From assembly GCF_008710285.1 (NCBI RefSeq), contig NZ_VYQF01000010.1, positions 62,001-126,000 of the forward strand: a stretch of 64,000 nucleotides of DNA. Direction: 5' to 3'. The notes under the pieces are model-generated. The model was not told the DNA's origin. It saw only the letters and a program-made list of their open reading frames with translations, and did not search any database. Below, piece by piece: positions 26,817 to 36,670 of the stretch. This DNA is from Ginsengibacter hankyongi (GTDB lineage: Bacteria > Bacteroidota > Bacteroidia > Chitinophagales > Chitinophagaceae). The position numbers were made by a program, and so were the translations under genes. Each line of letters starts with the position of its first letter. Position 1 is the stretch's first letter.

Positions 26817-27326
26817 CTAGCTGTCAGCGGTAGATGAAAAAGCTTTTTCCAAAGCAGCAATATCCAGTTTCTTCATTTGAAGTAATGCTTTCATTACATT
26901 TTGCGATTTTTCAGAATCGCTATCCGTCAGCATATCAGCCAGTTTTGAAGGAACGATTTGCCACGACAAACCGAATTTGTCTTTTAGCCAGCCGCACACA
27001 CCGGCATTTTCATCCATACTCTCAGAAAGTTTTTTCCAGTAATAATCAATCTCGTCCTGCGTTTCGCAATTCACAATAAATGATATTGCTTCAGAAAATT
27101 TAAATTCCGGGCCGCCATTCAGCGCAAGAAAGCCCTGGTTTTCTAACCAGAATTCTATTGTCATCACTTTTCCTTCTTTTTTGCCATGAATCTCGTAGCC
27201 TTCCTTACCATAACGGTTAACCCTACCCGTTTTTGAATTTTTAAATACAGAAGTATAAAATTTTACTGCTTCCTCGGCCTGGTCATCAAACCAAAGGCAT
27301 GACGTTATTTTTTGTATCGCTGCCAT
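26817..27326 (-). CDS. VOC family protein (PhnB-like)
   Basis: This is a 169-residue protein of the glyoxalase/bleomycin-resistance (vicinal oxygen chelate) fold, PhnB/3-demethylubiquinone methyltransferase-like branch. Motifs are CLWFDDQAEEAVKFYTSVFKNS, EFWLENQGFLALNGGPEFKF, VDYYW-like IDYYWKKLSE and GWLKDKFGLSWQIVP. The metal ligands of true glyoxalases are not clearly conserved, as is usual in this branch, so the activity is unknown. A diverged paralog with much higher GC lies at 58958. Confidence 0.88.
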   Translation of the reverse strand: MAAIQKITSCLWFDDQAEEAVKFYTSVFKNSKTGRVNRYGKEGYEIHGKKEGKVMTIEFWLENQGFLALNGGPEFKFSEAISFIVNCETQDEIDYYWKKLSESMDENAGVCGWLKDKFGLSWQIVPSKLADMLTDSDSEKSQNVMKALLQMKKLDIAALEKAFSSTADS

Positions 27327-27497
27327 AGTTGTTTGGTTTAAAAATTAATATTTGTTTGAATTTCTTCTACAAAAGTATTTGCAAATTCAATTTATTACGA
27401 TGGGCAATACCGACGTTTACAGGGTCGTTTGCGACAAGAAGGTTTTACCTGAAAGTTGCTCATTTATCCACGGGTTTAAACAATATATTACAGAAAG

Positions 27498-30155
27498 ATG
27501 TTATCTTCATTATGTATGAGAGCACCGGATAAGTTTGATATGACCGTCGGAAATAATTTCGAATATTTCCTTAACCAGGCACTGTCTCCTTTTGCAATTC
27601 TAACAGGTGAAAAGTTCATTTTTACATTTGCCAATGCAGCATATATTCAATTAATGAGTGGTCGCGAATTGATTGGTAAATCTTTGGAAGACGCTATCCC
27701 TGAGTTAGAAGGACAACAATTTATTTCATTACTGCAAAAGGTATATATCACCGGAGTTCCTTACCATGTTACAGAAATTGCGGCCACGGCTTTATTTGCC
27801 GGTGACGATCAACCGTCAACAAGATATTTTAATTTAAGTTATACACCTTTTAAAAACCGTTCAGGCGTAACTGAAGGAATTCTTGCGTCAGGGTACGATG
27901 TAACGGAGCAGGTTAAATTAAAAAAGAAGCAGGAGAAACAAGTATTAGACCTCCAGGCTTACGATCTTTTTATGGCGACACCGGTAGCCTTCGCCTTAAC
28001 AAGAGGCCCCGAACATATAATGGAGTTGGCGAATACAGCGTTCCTTGAGTTAACCGGAAGAAATGCGTCTATTATTGGTAAATCCATTGCTGAAATTTTT
28101 CCGGAGATAGCAACTCAAGGGTATCTTAAATTGCTCAACCAAGTTTTAAACACCAGGGAAACTATTTTTCTAAATGAAAGCCCGGTTACTTTTTTGAAAA
28201 ATGGCACCAGGGAAGATATGTTTGTAAATATGGTGTTGCAGCCATATTTCGAGGACAAAAATATCGCGGGCATTTTATCAATTTTTACTGAAGTAACAGA
28301 CCAGGTTTTTTCCAGGAAAAATGTGGAAGAAAGCGAAGAGCGGCTGCGGCTTGCAACAGAAACCACCCGGCTTGGAACCTGGGAATTTCTTCCACAAACC
28401 GGTAAACTAACGTGGTCGGATGAGTGCAAAAGAATTTACCAATTCCCTTTGGACAAAGAAGTCAATTACGAATTATTTTCTGAACACATTTTTCCGGATG
28501 ATAAAGACTTTGCACAGAATGCTATAGAAAAAGCTATGGATCCTTCGGGTCCAGGATCATATGATATAGAATACCGCATTTTACGATTTACTGATAAAAG
28601 TGTTAGATGGATAAGAGCACAGGGCAAAGTATTTTTTTATGAGAGCAAGCCGGTTAAATTTATTGGAACCGTACTTGATATTACTGAAGCAAAAATAAAA
28701 GAAGAAATCCTCCGCTTAAACGAACAACGGCTTCGACTTGCAGTAGAATCAGGAAGATTAGGTACTTATGAACTGGATGTAGTTAATAGTAAAATTATTT
28801 ATTCGGCGAGACTGGCAGAAATTTTTGGATTTGCTCCTAATACAAAAAAGACCCACGAGGATTTAAGAAATGCCTTGCACCCCGATGATGCGCATATAAG
28901 AGACGAGGCGCATGAAACCGCAAAAAAAACCGGTTATTTATTTTATGAAGCCAGGGTGCTATGGCAGGACAAATCTGTACACTGGGTAAGATTAAACGGC
29001 AACGTAGTATTCGATAAATTGGGAAACGCTTTACGAATCTATGGAACCGTACTCGATATAACAGAGCAGAAAGAAAAAGAAAAGCTTTTGAAAGAAAGCC
29101 AGGAGAAATTTGAACTTATTGCAGATGCAATCCCACACATGATATGGGAAATTGAAATGGATGGAAAAATTTCCTACATCAATAAACAATGGATGGACTG
29201 GAGCGGCTTATCGCTTGATGACATAAATAATGGCGGATGGAGTTCGGTAATTCACCCTGATGATCTGGAAAAAGTTGCCAATGGCTGGGCACACGCATTT
29301 GAAAATAAAGTTGTTTATATAGGCGAATGCAGGTTTAAAAATCCCGGAGGTGGCTATTCGTGGTTCACATTAAAAACAACACCTGTAAGAAAGGAAAATG
29401 GCGAAATAAAGTTATGGATAGGCACCGCCACCGATATTCACGATAAGAAAATTATTGAACAACATAAGGATGAATTTATCAGCATGGCTTCGCATGAATT
29501 AAAAACGCCAGTGACCACCATTAAAGCCTACGCATACATTGCAGAGAGTATTCTCGAAGCCAAAGGTGATGAACAAACATTGGCAATAATTAAAAAAATG
29601 GGGAACCAGGTTAACAAACTTACCGAGCTTATAGAAGACTTGTTGGACATTACTAAAATACAACAAGGCAAATTGGTTTATAAAGACTCCGCTTTTGACA
29701 TAAACGAACTGATAAAAGAAGTTGTGGACGACATGCAAAAAACAAGCGCCACTCATAAAATTAAAATGCAATTAGATGCAACTGCTATTGTTAACAGCGA
29801 TAAAGATAAACTAGGCCAGATCATTAATAATTTCATTTCTAATGCTATAAAATATTCACCAAAAGCTGACAATATTATTGTGCGTTCGCAACTAAAAAGG
29901 GATGGAATTGAATTATCCGTCCAGGATTTCGGTATAGGAATTTCAAAAAGAGAACAAAGAAATATTTTCAAACAATTTTATCGCGTAAGCGATGGCACCC
30001 AATCTACATTTCCGGGTATGGGCATCGGATTATTTATTTGTGCAGAAATAATTGCAAGACTGGGAGGCAGGATATGGCTTGAAAGCACAGTTGACAAAGG
30101 TTCTGTGTTTTATGCATGGCTGCCATTTAACCACAATACACCGGCTAATGGATAA
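27498..30155 (+). CDS. Multi-PAS sensor histidine kinase
   Basis: This is an 885-residue hybrid-type sensor kinase without transmembrane segments. Five PAS/PAC domains occupy about residues 15-650. The later ones are PAS_3 type (IHPDDLEKVANGW). A HisKA domain with the phospho-acceptor His666 (ASHELKTP) and a HATPase_c domain (N box NFISNAIKYSP, G boxes DFGIGISKREQ and GMGIGLFI) follow. No receiver domain is fused, so the partner is elsewhere. It is cytoplasmic and likely senses a soluble signal or redox state. Starts at 27498, 27516 or 27540 are all possible. Confidence 0.9.
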   Translation: MLSSLCMRAPDKFDMTVGNNFEYFLNQALSPFAILTGEKFIFTFANAAYIQLMSGRELIGKSLEDAIPELEGQQFISLLQKVYITGVPYHVTEIAATALFAGDDQPSTRYFNLSYTPFKNRSGVTEGILASGYDVTEQVKLKKKQEKQVLDLQAYDLFMATPVAFALTRGPEHIMELANTAFLELTGRNASIIGKSIAEIFPEIATQGYLKLLNQVLNTRETIFLNESPVTFLKNGTREDMFVNMVLQPYFEDKNIAGILSIFTEVTDQVFSRKNVEESEERLRLATETTRLGTWEFLPQTGKLTWSDECKRIYQFPLDKEVNYELFSEHIFPDDKDFAQNAIEKAMDPSGPGSYDIEYRILRFTDKSVRWIRAQGKVFFYESKPVKFIGTVLDITEAKIKEEILRLNEQRLRLAVESGRLGTYELDVVNSKIIYSARLAEIFGFAPNTKKTHEDLRNALHPDDAHIRDEAHETAKKTGYLFYEARVLWQDKSVHWVRLNGNVVFDKLGNALRIYGTVLDITEQKEKEKLLKESQEKFELIADAIPHMIWEIEMDGKISYINKQWMDWSGLSLDDINNGGWSSVIHPDDLEKVANGWAHAFENKVVYIGECRFKNPGGGYSWFTLKTTPVRKENGEIKLWIGTATDIHDKKIIEQHKDEFISMASHELKTPVTTIKAYAYIAESILEAKGDEQTLAIIKKMGNQVNKLTELIEDLLDITKIQQGKLVYKDSAFDINELIKEVVDDMQKTSATHKIKMQLDATAIVNSDKDKLGQIINNFISNAIKYSPKADNIIVRSQLKRDGIELSVQDFGIGISKREQRNIFKQFYRVSDGTQSTFPGMGIGLFICAEIIARLGGRIWLESTVDKGSVFYAWLPFNHNTPANG

Positions 30156-30247
30156 CTTGTATATGCGAATGGGAATATAACTGCATACGATATGCGCAGT
30201 TTTTGTTTCGCCTGTTCGTAATTGCTGCTTGTGCACTACCTTCTACA

Positions 30248-31078
30248 TTATAATATTCTCATACGGTAGGCATTCATTGCGGTATAGCCAAGTTTTTTCA
30301 CAAGGCGGTTGTTTACAATTATTCCAACCGGGGCGCCAATAACGGGTACGAGTTGTGCCATCTTTGCTAGATCGAGGTAGTCCCTATATTCCTGTTGAAA
30401 ATTGCGCCAGTCAAACTGGTGAATATCTTCAGGTAAATCTTTCCGCTTAGTTTCCCAGTCAGTCATTTTCATAAAAATGTTTCTCCTGTGTTCATCGCTG
30501 GAAAAAGCCAGTTCAAAAATATGAAGCAGGTACACTCTTTCTTTATAGTCATCAATGTCAAAACCATATAAAACCGCTATATCAAACAATAGCTTTATTT
30601 TAATACCTAACAGTATAGGAAAATCGGCGAGCCCCAGCAATATTCCACCGGCACCGGTTATGCCGCCTTCTACTGCAGCCGTTTTTCGGTAGATATCAAT
30701 TTTCTTACGCACTGCTATTTCCCTTTGCTCCAGTTCAGCATGTAAAAGAGGCTTTGCAGTAGCGTACTTTGCGCCAAATAAAACGCCACGCACCATTTGC
30801 TTAATGGCCGCCGTAATTGCCTGGTGAATTTTTTCGGGTATCCAGCTATTGACCTTTACCTGGATTTTTTTTGATATCGAATTTAAAAATGAGGGCCTTT
30901 TAAGCATTCTTTTTTGCCAGGTTTTTACTTCGGCTAACGCATATATTTCGTATGCATTTATCATCCGGTATATTTTATACAAAGGTAGGTTCTTTGATAG
31001 GGTTTCTTCCGGAACAGGCAATATTGATTTACTGGCAATAGTTTTGTGTAGCCAATTTAAGGCTGTCTTTAAATCCAT
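30248..31078 (-). CDS. EcsC family protein
   Basis: This is a 276-residue protein of the EcsC family. Conserved signatures are IKQMVRGVLFGAKYATAKP, the glycine-rich hydrophobic stretch EGGITGAGGILLGLADFPILLGIKIKLL in the middle, and the C-terminal PVIGAPVGIIVNNRLVKKLG. EcsC of Bacillus is linked to ABC transporter EcsAB, but the biochemical role is unknown and no EcsAB genes are here. It lies on the minus strand between two PAS kinases on the plus strand. Confidence 0.85.
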   Translation of the reverse strand: MDLKTALNWLHKTIASKSILPVPEETLSKNLPLYKIYRMINAYEIYALAEVKTWQKRMLKRPSFLNSISKKIQVKVNSWIPEKIHQAITAAIKQMVRGVLFGAKYATAKPLLHAELEQREIAVRKKIDIYRKTAAVEGGITGAGGILLGLADFPILLGIKIKLLFDIAVLYGFDIDDYKERVYLLHIFELAFSSDEHRRNIFMKMTDWETKRKDLPEDIHQFDWRNFQQEYRDYLDLAKMAQLVPVIGAPVGIIVNNRLVKKLGYTAMNAYRMRIL

Positions 31079-31137
31079 TAATAGATGGACTCATTATTGT
31101 ATTACACCTTCAATCATATACATTTGAATAATATTAA

Positions 31138-32598
31138 ATGAAAAAAGAAAATTCAGTGGAGGTAACAACTCTGTCAGCAATAGTCCAATCTTCCACCGAT
31201 GCAATTATTGGGGAATCATTTGATGGCACTATCACGAGCTGGAATGAGGCTGCCGAAAAAATATTTGGATACACGGCTAATGAGGCAATAGGTAATAGTA
31301 TCTTCATTATTATACCCCAGGAACTTAGTGATGAAGAAATAAATATTATTAACCAGGTTAAGAATGGTAAGAGGATTGAACAATATGAAACTTTATACAA
31401 AACCAAGGAAAACTGGAAAATTCTTATTGCACTCACCATTTCACCTTTAAAAAACGAGACTGGTAAAATTATTGGTATATCAAAAATAGCCAGGGACATT
31501 CCTGAGCAAAAGGAAGCCTTTGTAAAGCAGGCAATACTTGCCTCAATCGTTGACTCTTCCGACGATGCTATCGTAAGTAAAACACTTAATGGGATTATAA
31601 CGAGCTGGAATAACGCGGCCCAGAAGATGTTTGGCTATTCTGAAGAGGAAGCTATTGGTAAACATATTTCATTGATAATTCCCCGTGACCGTCTACACGA
31701 AGAGACAATAATCATCGAAAATATTCGTAATGGGATTAAAATGGAGCATTTTGAAACTATAAGAGTCGCTAAGAATGGAAGAGAAATCAACATCTCTTTA
31801 GCAGTGTCGCCAATCAGGGATAAAAGCGGGCAGATCATCGGGGCCTCAAAGATTGCCCGGGATATAACTGAAAAAATAGAGGCTGAAAAACAACGCCAGT
31901 TATACATAAAACGCCTCCAGGAACTGAACGACTATAAAGATGATTTTATGGCGATGGCCAGCCATGAATTAAAAACACCACTAACCGTAATTAAAGCTAA
32001 CCTCCAGATTCTTGAACATAAAATGGGACATGATTCAAATCTCAATTTCGTGCATCACACTTTAAAACAGGTTAATAAATTATCAGACCTTATTACCAAT
32101 CTCCTGGATATTACAAAAATACAGGCGGGTAAGCTCGAATTAAATTTTGCGGAGTTCGACATTAATACGTTGTTGAGAGACATTATCGAAAACATTCAGC
32201 AAACAACTTCCCAACATAAAATAATTTTTAAAGAAGCGAAGCAGCCCATGCTGACCAATGGCGACGAAGAAAGGATAGGGCAGGTGATTGTTAATATACT
32301 CACTAATGCAATTAAATATTCACCCGGTTCAACCGATATTTTTGTGGAAGCTTATAAAAAGAACAACAACATAATTGTAAGCATACAAGATAATGGCATT
32401 GGGATTGAACAAACTGATCTTGAAAATATTTTTACCCGTTTTTACAGGGCCAGCGGCATTGCGTCCACATTTGCCGGCTCAGGAATTGGATTATATATTT
32501 CTTCTGAAATTGTGAAAAAGCACGGTGGAGAAATATGGGCAGATAGTGAACCGGATAAAGGCTCCGTGTTTTATTTTTCCCTCCCTGTCAAATCATGA
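31138..32598 (+). CDS. Two-PAS sensor histidine kinase
   Basis: This is a 486-residue soluble kinase. Two tandem PAS/PAC repeats (about 5-125 and 130-250) are strikingly similar to each other: SSTDAIIGESFDGTITSWNE against SSDDAIVSKTLNGIITSWNN, suggesting internal duplication. HisKA follows with His276 (ASHELKTP), then HATPase_c (LTNAIKYSPG, NGIGIEQTD, SGIGLYISSEIV). It stops 2 bases before the stop of the convergent DUF1810 gene. It is shorter than the kinase at 27498, with which it shares the HisKA and ATPase sequence type. Confidence 0.9.
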   Translation: MKKENSVEVTTLSAIVQSSTDAIIGESFDGTITSWNEAAEKIFGYTANEAIGNSIFIIIPQELSDEEINIINQVKNGKRIEQYETLYKTKENWKILIALTISPLKNETGKIIGISKIARDIPEQKEAFVKQAILASIVDSSDDAIVSKTLNGIITSWNNAAQKMFGYSEEEAIGKHISLIIPRDRLHEETIIIENIRNGIKMEHFETIRVAKNGREINISLAVSPIRDKSGQIIGASKIARDITEKIEAEKQRQLYIKRLQELNDYKDDFMAMASHELKTPLTVIKANLQILEHKMGHDSNLNFVHHTLKQVNKLSDLITNLLDITKIQAGKLELNFAEFDINTLLRDIIENIQQTTSQHKIIFKEAKQPMLTNGDEERIGQVIVNILTNAIKYSPGSTDIFVEAYKKNNNIIVSIQDNGIGIEQTDLENIFTRFYRASGIASTFAGSGIGLYISSEIVKKHGGEIWADSEPDKGSVFYFSLPVKS

Positions 32599-32599
32599 A

Positions 32600-33037
32600 T
32601 TATCCAGCCTTTTGCATTGAATGCAAAATCATAATTGTCTTCATGTCTTTCCCGCTATCAAAATATTTAGCCAGCATATTAGAAAAAACAGTTGATCCTG
32701 GATCAATAAAATTAAATAGTGTCATGCTCGATTGTAGCTTCATGTAATCAGGATAGCCAAAAATGTTTTCCGCAGTTTTACCCTCATGCATCAACAAAAT
32801 ATTTGAACATTCCACTAACCTTTTTCCTAATACAGGGTGCTCCAGATATTCCTTTGCTTCTGCAATGGTTTTTATTGAATAATATTTTGATGTTGAGCTT
32901 AGTCCCAACCCTTCAATTTGCGGAAATATAAACCACATCCAATGGCTTGTTTTCTTTCCATTCTGTAATTCTTTCACCACCTGCACATAAATATTTTCTT
33001 GTGCCTTCACAAATCTGTTGATACTTGTATCAGTCAT
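32600..33037 (-). CDS. DUF1810 family protein
   Basis: This is a 145-residue cytoplasmic protein of the DUF1810 family, recognised by RFVKAQENIY, SHWMWFIFPQIEGLGLS, YYSIKTIAEAKEYLEHPVLGKRL and the Phe-Gly-Tyr-Pro-Asp-Tyr-Met-Lys segment. The conserved Trp/Phe/Pro core suggests a binding pocket, but no reaction is known to me. It abuts the convergent kinase gene. Confidence 0.88.
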   Translation of the reverse strand: MTDTSINRFVKAQENIYVQVVKELQNGKKTSHWMWFIFPQIEGLGLSSTSKYYSIKTIAEAKEYLEHPVLGKRLVECSNILLMHEGKTAENIFGYPDYMKLQSSMTLFNFIDPGSTVFSNMLAKYFDSGKDMKTIMILHSMQKAG

Positions 33038-33091
33038 TTAAAAAATAACCTTTTAGACTGTCGCTATAAAAAATTAAAAAACCTATCCGGA

Positions 33092-34141
33092 CTAATTTTG
33101 TCCTTCTTTTACAAAATTATCCAATTCTTTCCTGCTGGCTTTGTAGTGCAAAATTTCATCCATTTCACTAAAATTTTCCGGATCGGTAATATGCTGATAA
33201 GCTGATTTGGCAAGCTTCAGCCGGTTGCCTTCTTCGGTGAGCAGCTTTATTAATTGCTTTGCCTGTGAAGTTGTAAAATTATTTCCGTCTGTGGAAAATT
33301 CATTCGTCAGAGTTTTCATCCTTTGTCCCGGGTGCCACTGGTTGCGTAGCTTTTCATAAAGCTGGGTAAACTGGTCATCGTCCACTGGTAACCTGCCATT
33401 ATCATTAATTTGATGTGGAGCGTGATTTAAATCATCATCACCGTTGCTTTTCATTGTATGGTTTCTATTCTCGCCGACGACTTTCGTGTTACCGTCACCG
33501 TTACCCATTATTATCGCCGTATCAATTCTTTTGCGGCTGTGCCTTTCAGTTACGTCAGTATTTTGGTTGTTGTAAGAATCTTCATTTTTTTGCTCAGTGC
33601 TTTTAGTCGAGTGGCCCCGGTATACGCTCTTTTGCCCGGAGCTTTTATTCTCGTTGCGCTTAATTTTCTTCCCGGGATTCTTGTCAATGGATTTATTATT
33701 AGTTTTCCCGGAAACATCTCCTGGAATGTCGCCGGCATTAGCTCTTTCGGAAAATTGCACCTGGCCATTCATCGTCACTGCTATCTTTGCATCAAAACCT
33801 TGCTTAACCACAAATGATGAAGTATAAACAGGAGAGCCTCCATCCCTGGCATCATGAGTTCCTTTTTTTATATTATAGACCTCTATAGAATGCTTGCCCG
33901 GCTGAAAATTTTTTAGCCAAATGATATTGCGATCTACAGCTGCCACCGATTCAGTACTTTTTTTCTTATTTCTCTCAGGAGGATTTTCAGAATAGTAACT
34001 TACGCCATCGATTACTGCTTCAAAATTTTTATAAATATCATTTGTAGTTGAGGCAAAAACCAACGTAACCGTTGGAGCATTTTGTGAAAATCCCACGAAA
34101 AAAAGGAGACAACTTCCAATGGGTATTAATAAATATCTCAT
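33092..34141 (-). CDS. Secreted DUF4476 protein
   Basis: This is about 349 residues from the ATG chosen at 34141, which gives MRYLLIPIGSCLLFFVGFSQ, a good signal peptide. An upstream in-frame start at 34237 would add 32 residues without signal-like character. The N-terminal ~120 residues form an all-beta region. The middle (about 150-260) is a low-complexity Asn/Lys/Asp/Gly linker. The C-terminal ~95 residues are a DUF4476 domain (DDDQFTQLYEKLRNQWHPGQRMK and FTTSQAKQLIKLL). The family is common in Bacteroidota envelopes and of unknown role. Confidence 0.82.
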   Translation of the reverse strand: MRYLLIPIGSCLLFFVGFSQNAPTVTLVFASTTNDIYKNFEAVIDGVSYYSENPPERNKKKSTESVAAVDRNIIWLKNFQPGKHSIEVYNIKKGTHDARDGGSPVYTSSFVVKQGFDAKIAVTMNGQVQFSERANAGDIPGDVSGKTNNKSIDKNPGKKIKRNENKSSGQKSVYRGHSTKSTEQKNEDSYNNQNTDVTERHSRKRIDTAIIMGNGDGNTKVVGENRNHTMKSNGDDDLNHAPHQINDNGRLPVDDDQFTQLYEKLRNQWHPGQRMKTLTNEFSTDGNNFTTSQAKQLIKLLTEEGNRLKLAKSAYQHITDPENFSEMDEILHYKASRKELDNFVKEGQN

Positions 34142-34300
34142 AGAATCATGTATAGCACGGTGAAATAAATTCATAAAATGACTTTGAAAAAGCGAGTTAG
34201 TAACATAACGAAATGCAAATTTGAATTTAATTAACAAATGCGACAGCGGATCCAGCGTTCCTTTTATGACGGAGCTAAATGATATGTCTAGCTTTAATAT

Positions 34301-34327
34301 AAAAAAATCCCCGCTTTAAAACGGGGA
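34301..34327 (-). terminator. Terminator of the small secreted protein gene
   Basis: The 6-bp stem TCCCCG/CGGGGA has an 8-base loop and is followed, on the minus strand, by seven T. It lies 54 bases after the stop of the gene ending at 34381. Confidence 0.75.
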
Positions 34328-34380
34328 ACACATAATCTACCTTAAATAAAAAATGTCAGGAATTAGAATGACAGCATTCT

Positions 34381-34707
34381 TTAATCATTTTTTTGTTTAA
34401 TCTTTTTACCGCCTCTTTTTACTTTATATTTTTTCTGATCCGCAGTGTTATTTTTCCATGGATCTGTTCCATTGTAATAGACCACCTGCTTGTCGTTGTC
34501 GCTCACCGTTACATTAGCAGGAAGCGTTTTTACTGTAACCCACGAAGTAGTAGTAGTATCCTTGTACCAATATTCGTTCGTCTGTGGATTGTAGTAAACG
34601 TTTGATGATGGATAATAGTAATACTGAACTTTGGTTTGCTGTGCTTTTACCTGTACGGCACAACCTAATAACAAGACCAGTACCAATCCTTGAATTAGCT
34701 TTTTCAT
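34381..34707 (-). CDS. Small secreted Tyr-rich protein
   Basis: This is a 108-residue protein with a signal peptide (about 1-22, ending VKAQ) followed by a Tyr/Asn-rich segment (VQYYYYPSSNVYYNPQTNEY), a short beta-rich core and a strongly basic tail (KKYKVKRGGKKIKQKND). Similar tyrosine-rich 'YPxxNVYY' proteins occur in Chitinophagaceae, and I know no function. It has its own terminator. Confidence 0.7.
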   Translation of the reverse strand: MKKLIQGLVLVLLLGCAVQVKAQQTKVQYYYYPSSNVYYNPQTNEYWYKDTTTTSWVTVKTLPANVTVSDNDKQVVYYNGTDPWKNNTADQKKYKVKRGGKKIKQKND

Positions 34708-34930
34708 AATTTAGCAATTTTAATATTTAATAAAATCTATAAAATTCAAATAATATGCCAGTAACCGTTTCCGGAGCGAAAACATTGTATAAATCCGGTC
34801 GTCAATAATTGTAAAAACCTGCCGGAATACGTCTATGAATTTCCTTTTGGTAAGTTCTAAATATGAAGCGGATAGTTTATAACGTAAAGGGGTATCCGTT
34901 TCTTAAATTATTATTCAAAAAGAACGCAAA

Positions 34931-35725
34931 TCATTTAAACTTAGCTGTTTTTTCATCGGTAAGTTCTATCCACACAGGCGCATGATCACTGGTCTTTTCC
35001 CAGCCACGCACATTACGGTCAACACCTGCACTGGTAAGTCGCTTGCCAATTTTCGGACTCAATAAAAAATGGTCAATACGCAAGCCTGCATTGCGGCCAT
35101 AAGCGTTTCGGAAATAATCCCAGAATGTATAAATAGTTTCTTCAGGATATAACTTTCTTATTGCGTCTGTCCATCCCTGTGATACCAATGTTTTAAAAGC
35201 AGAGCGAACCTCGGGCCGAAACAATGCATCATCTACCCAGCGCTCAGGTTTATAAACGTCAAGTTCCGTTGGCATTACGTTATAGTCTCCTGTAAGAATT
35301 ACAGGGTCACCGGATGCAAGCAGGTCAGATGCATGAGTAGTAAGCCTCTCAAACCAACGAAGTTTGTAATCAAATTTTGGCCCCGGCGCAGGATTGCCAT
35401 TCGGCAGGTACAGGCAGCCTATAGTAATATCATTAATTACTGCCTCAATATAACGGCTATGGATATCCTCCGGGTCTCCGGGTAATGCCCGGCGCACTTC
35501 CTGAGGTTGCACATCACGGGCAAGTATGGCCACACCATTCCAGCTTTTTTGCCCGTGCCATATCGCATTATAACCTGCATCTTGTATAGCCTTTTCCGGA
35601 AACTTTTCCTGTGGCGCTTTTAATTCCTGAAGGCAAACTACATCAGGCGACGTTTCATTCAGCCAGCGAAGCAATACGGGTAAGCGTCCATTAACACCGT
35701 TAACATTGTAGGTAGCTATTTTCAT
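34931..35725 (-). CDS. xth: Exodeoxyribonuclease III
   Basis: This is an AP endonuclease/3'-5' exonuclease of the ExoIII family acting in base excision repair. The start is the ATG at 35725, giving MKIATYNVNGVNGRLP, the canonical N-terminus. The 14-residue extension present in the longer ORF (to 35767) is not expected. Catalytic motifs are LQELKAP (Glu), GDYNVMPTELDVYKPERW (Asp, Asn), LRIDHFLLS and the final SDHAPVW (Asp-His). The 264 residues are typical. All active-site residues are present. Confidence 0.95.
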   Translation of the reverse strand: MKIATYNVNGVNGRLPVLLRWLNETSPDVVCLQELKAPQEKFPEKAIQDAGYNAIWHGQKSWNGVAILARDVQPQEVRRALPGDPEDIHSRYIEAVINDITIGCLYLPNGNPAPGPKFDYKLRWFERLTTHASDLLASGDPVILTGDYNVMPTELDVYKPERWVDDALFRPEVRSAFKTLVSQGWTDAIRKLYPEETIYTFWDYFRNAYGRNAGLRIDHFLLSPKIGKRLTSAGVDRNVRGWEKTSDHAPVWIELTDEKTAKFK

Positions 35726-35893
35726 AATAAAATAAATTGGCTTATTGGCATAGTGAAATAGGTTCAAGGAAATTACTATGCAATTTTACAACTAAATTCT
35801 GGCGATGATTTCCTTAACTTAAGAACGATTACTCTTTTCAATCCTTTGGTTATATTCACATGGATGATTGTTTGACTGATATCAATTTATCTA

Positions 35894-36013
35894 ATGAAAA
35901 AATTCAGACCCAGCTATAAGATTATAATTTTTACAATAAGTATCATTTTAGGATTCTTAGTTTTTCGTTCATTATTTTTATGGCTTGTAAATTATTTGTA
36001 CCAGGTACACTAA
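35894..36013 (+). CDS. Small membrane protein, 39 aa
   Basis: ATG at 35894 opens a 39-residue frame: MKKFRPSYKI with four positive charges, then one long hydrophobic segment (IIIFTISIILGFLVFRSLF) and a short polar end. The composition and the inside-positive pattern fit a single-pass membrane protein. The frame fills the gap between xth and the thioredoxin gene. There is no homology I can name and no ribosome binding site, so it is a candidate only. Confidence 0.4.
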   Translation: MKKFRPSYKIIIFTISIILGFLVFRSLFLWLVNYLYQVH

Positions 36014-36084
36014 ACCGTGCAGGTATTTTCTTCTTCTAAGGTAAGTATGATTTTAAGTTACTGCATATTTATATGTGAATCACT

Positions 36085-36597
36085 TTATTTTTTACCCAGT
36101 GCTTTCCACACATCTTCTATTTGAATATTTCCCTGGAATTCTTTTACATATTTCCCTTTTTTATCGTACACAATAAGTTTGGGATACGACTGTACATGAA
36201 AATAGGGGAGGAAGAAATATTTTGAATCCCACGCAATTGTTATCTGCGGGTAGTCTGCAATTTTATAATTCTTATAAAACGACATCATATCACTATAAGG
36301 CAGCCAGGTGATCATGTATATCTGTGCTTTCTTAAAATGAGCTATGTTACTTGTAATCTCGGTAGCCACGTGCTGGCAATGCCCGCAATCGGGGCTAAAG
36401 ATCATTAGCAACGTTGGCCTGCCTTTGTGAACATCCTTGTTAGTAAATACTGTGCTGTCGGGCGCTTTATATGTTATAAAAGCAGGGATGGTCCCCTTGC
36501 TGATGTATTCAGGTACGGTGGGCGCTTGGGTGTTTGTCTGTGAAAATGCAGAAGCAGCAATAATCAAATAAAACGAAACCAATAGAAGTCTTTTCAT
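36085..36597 (-). CDS. Exported thioredoxin-fold protein
   Basis: This is a 170-residue periplasmic thioredoxin-like protein of the AhpC/TSA/redoxin group. It starts at 36597 (MKRLLLVSFYLIIAASAFSQ, signal peptide). The active site is CGHC in FSPDCGHCQH (about residues 80-90), a vicinal dithiol usually active in disulfide reduction or exchange. It ends with QSYPKLIVYDKKGKYVKEFQ, the cis-Pro loop and last strands. It is distinct from the TlpA-like protein at 55359. It lies on the minus strand and is not obviously linked to the operon upstream. Confidence 0.85.
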   Translation of the reverse strand: MKRLLLVSFYLIIAASAFSQTNTQAPTVPEYISKGTIPAFITYKAPDSTVFTNKDVHKGRPTLLMIFSPDCGHCQHVATEITSNIAHFKKAQIYMITWLPYSDMMSFYKNYKIADYPQITIAWDSKYFFLPYFHVQSYPKLIVYDKKGKYVKEFQGNIQIEDVWKALGKK

Positions 36598-36670
36598 TAA
36601 ATTTTTTTTATAAAAATAATTAAAAATCATTTGCAGGAGATAACTATGTTAAACAGGCATGTATAAAATT

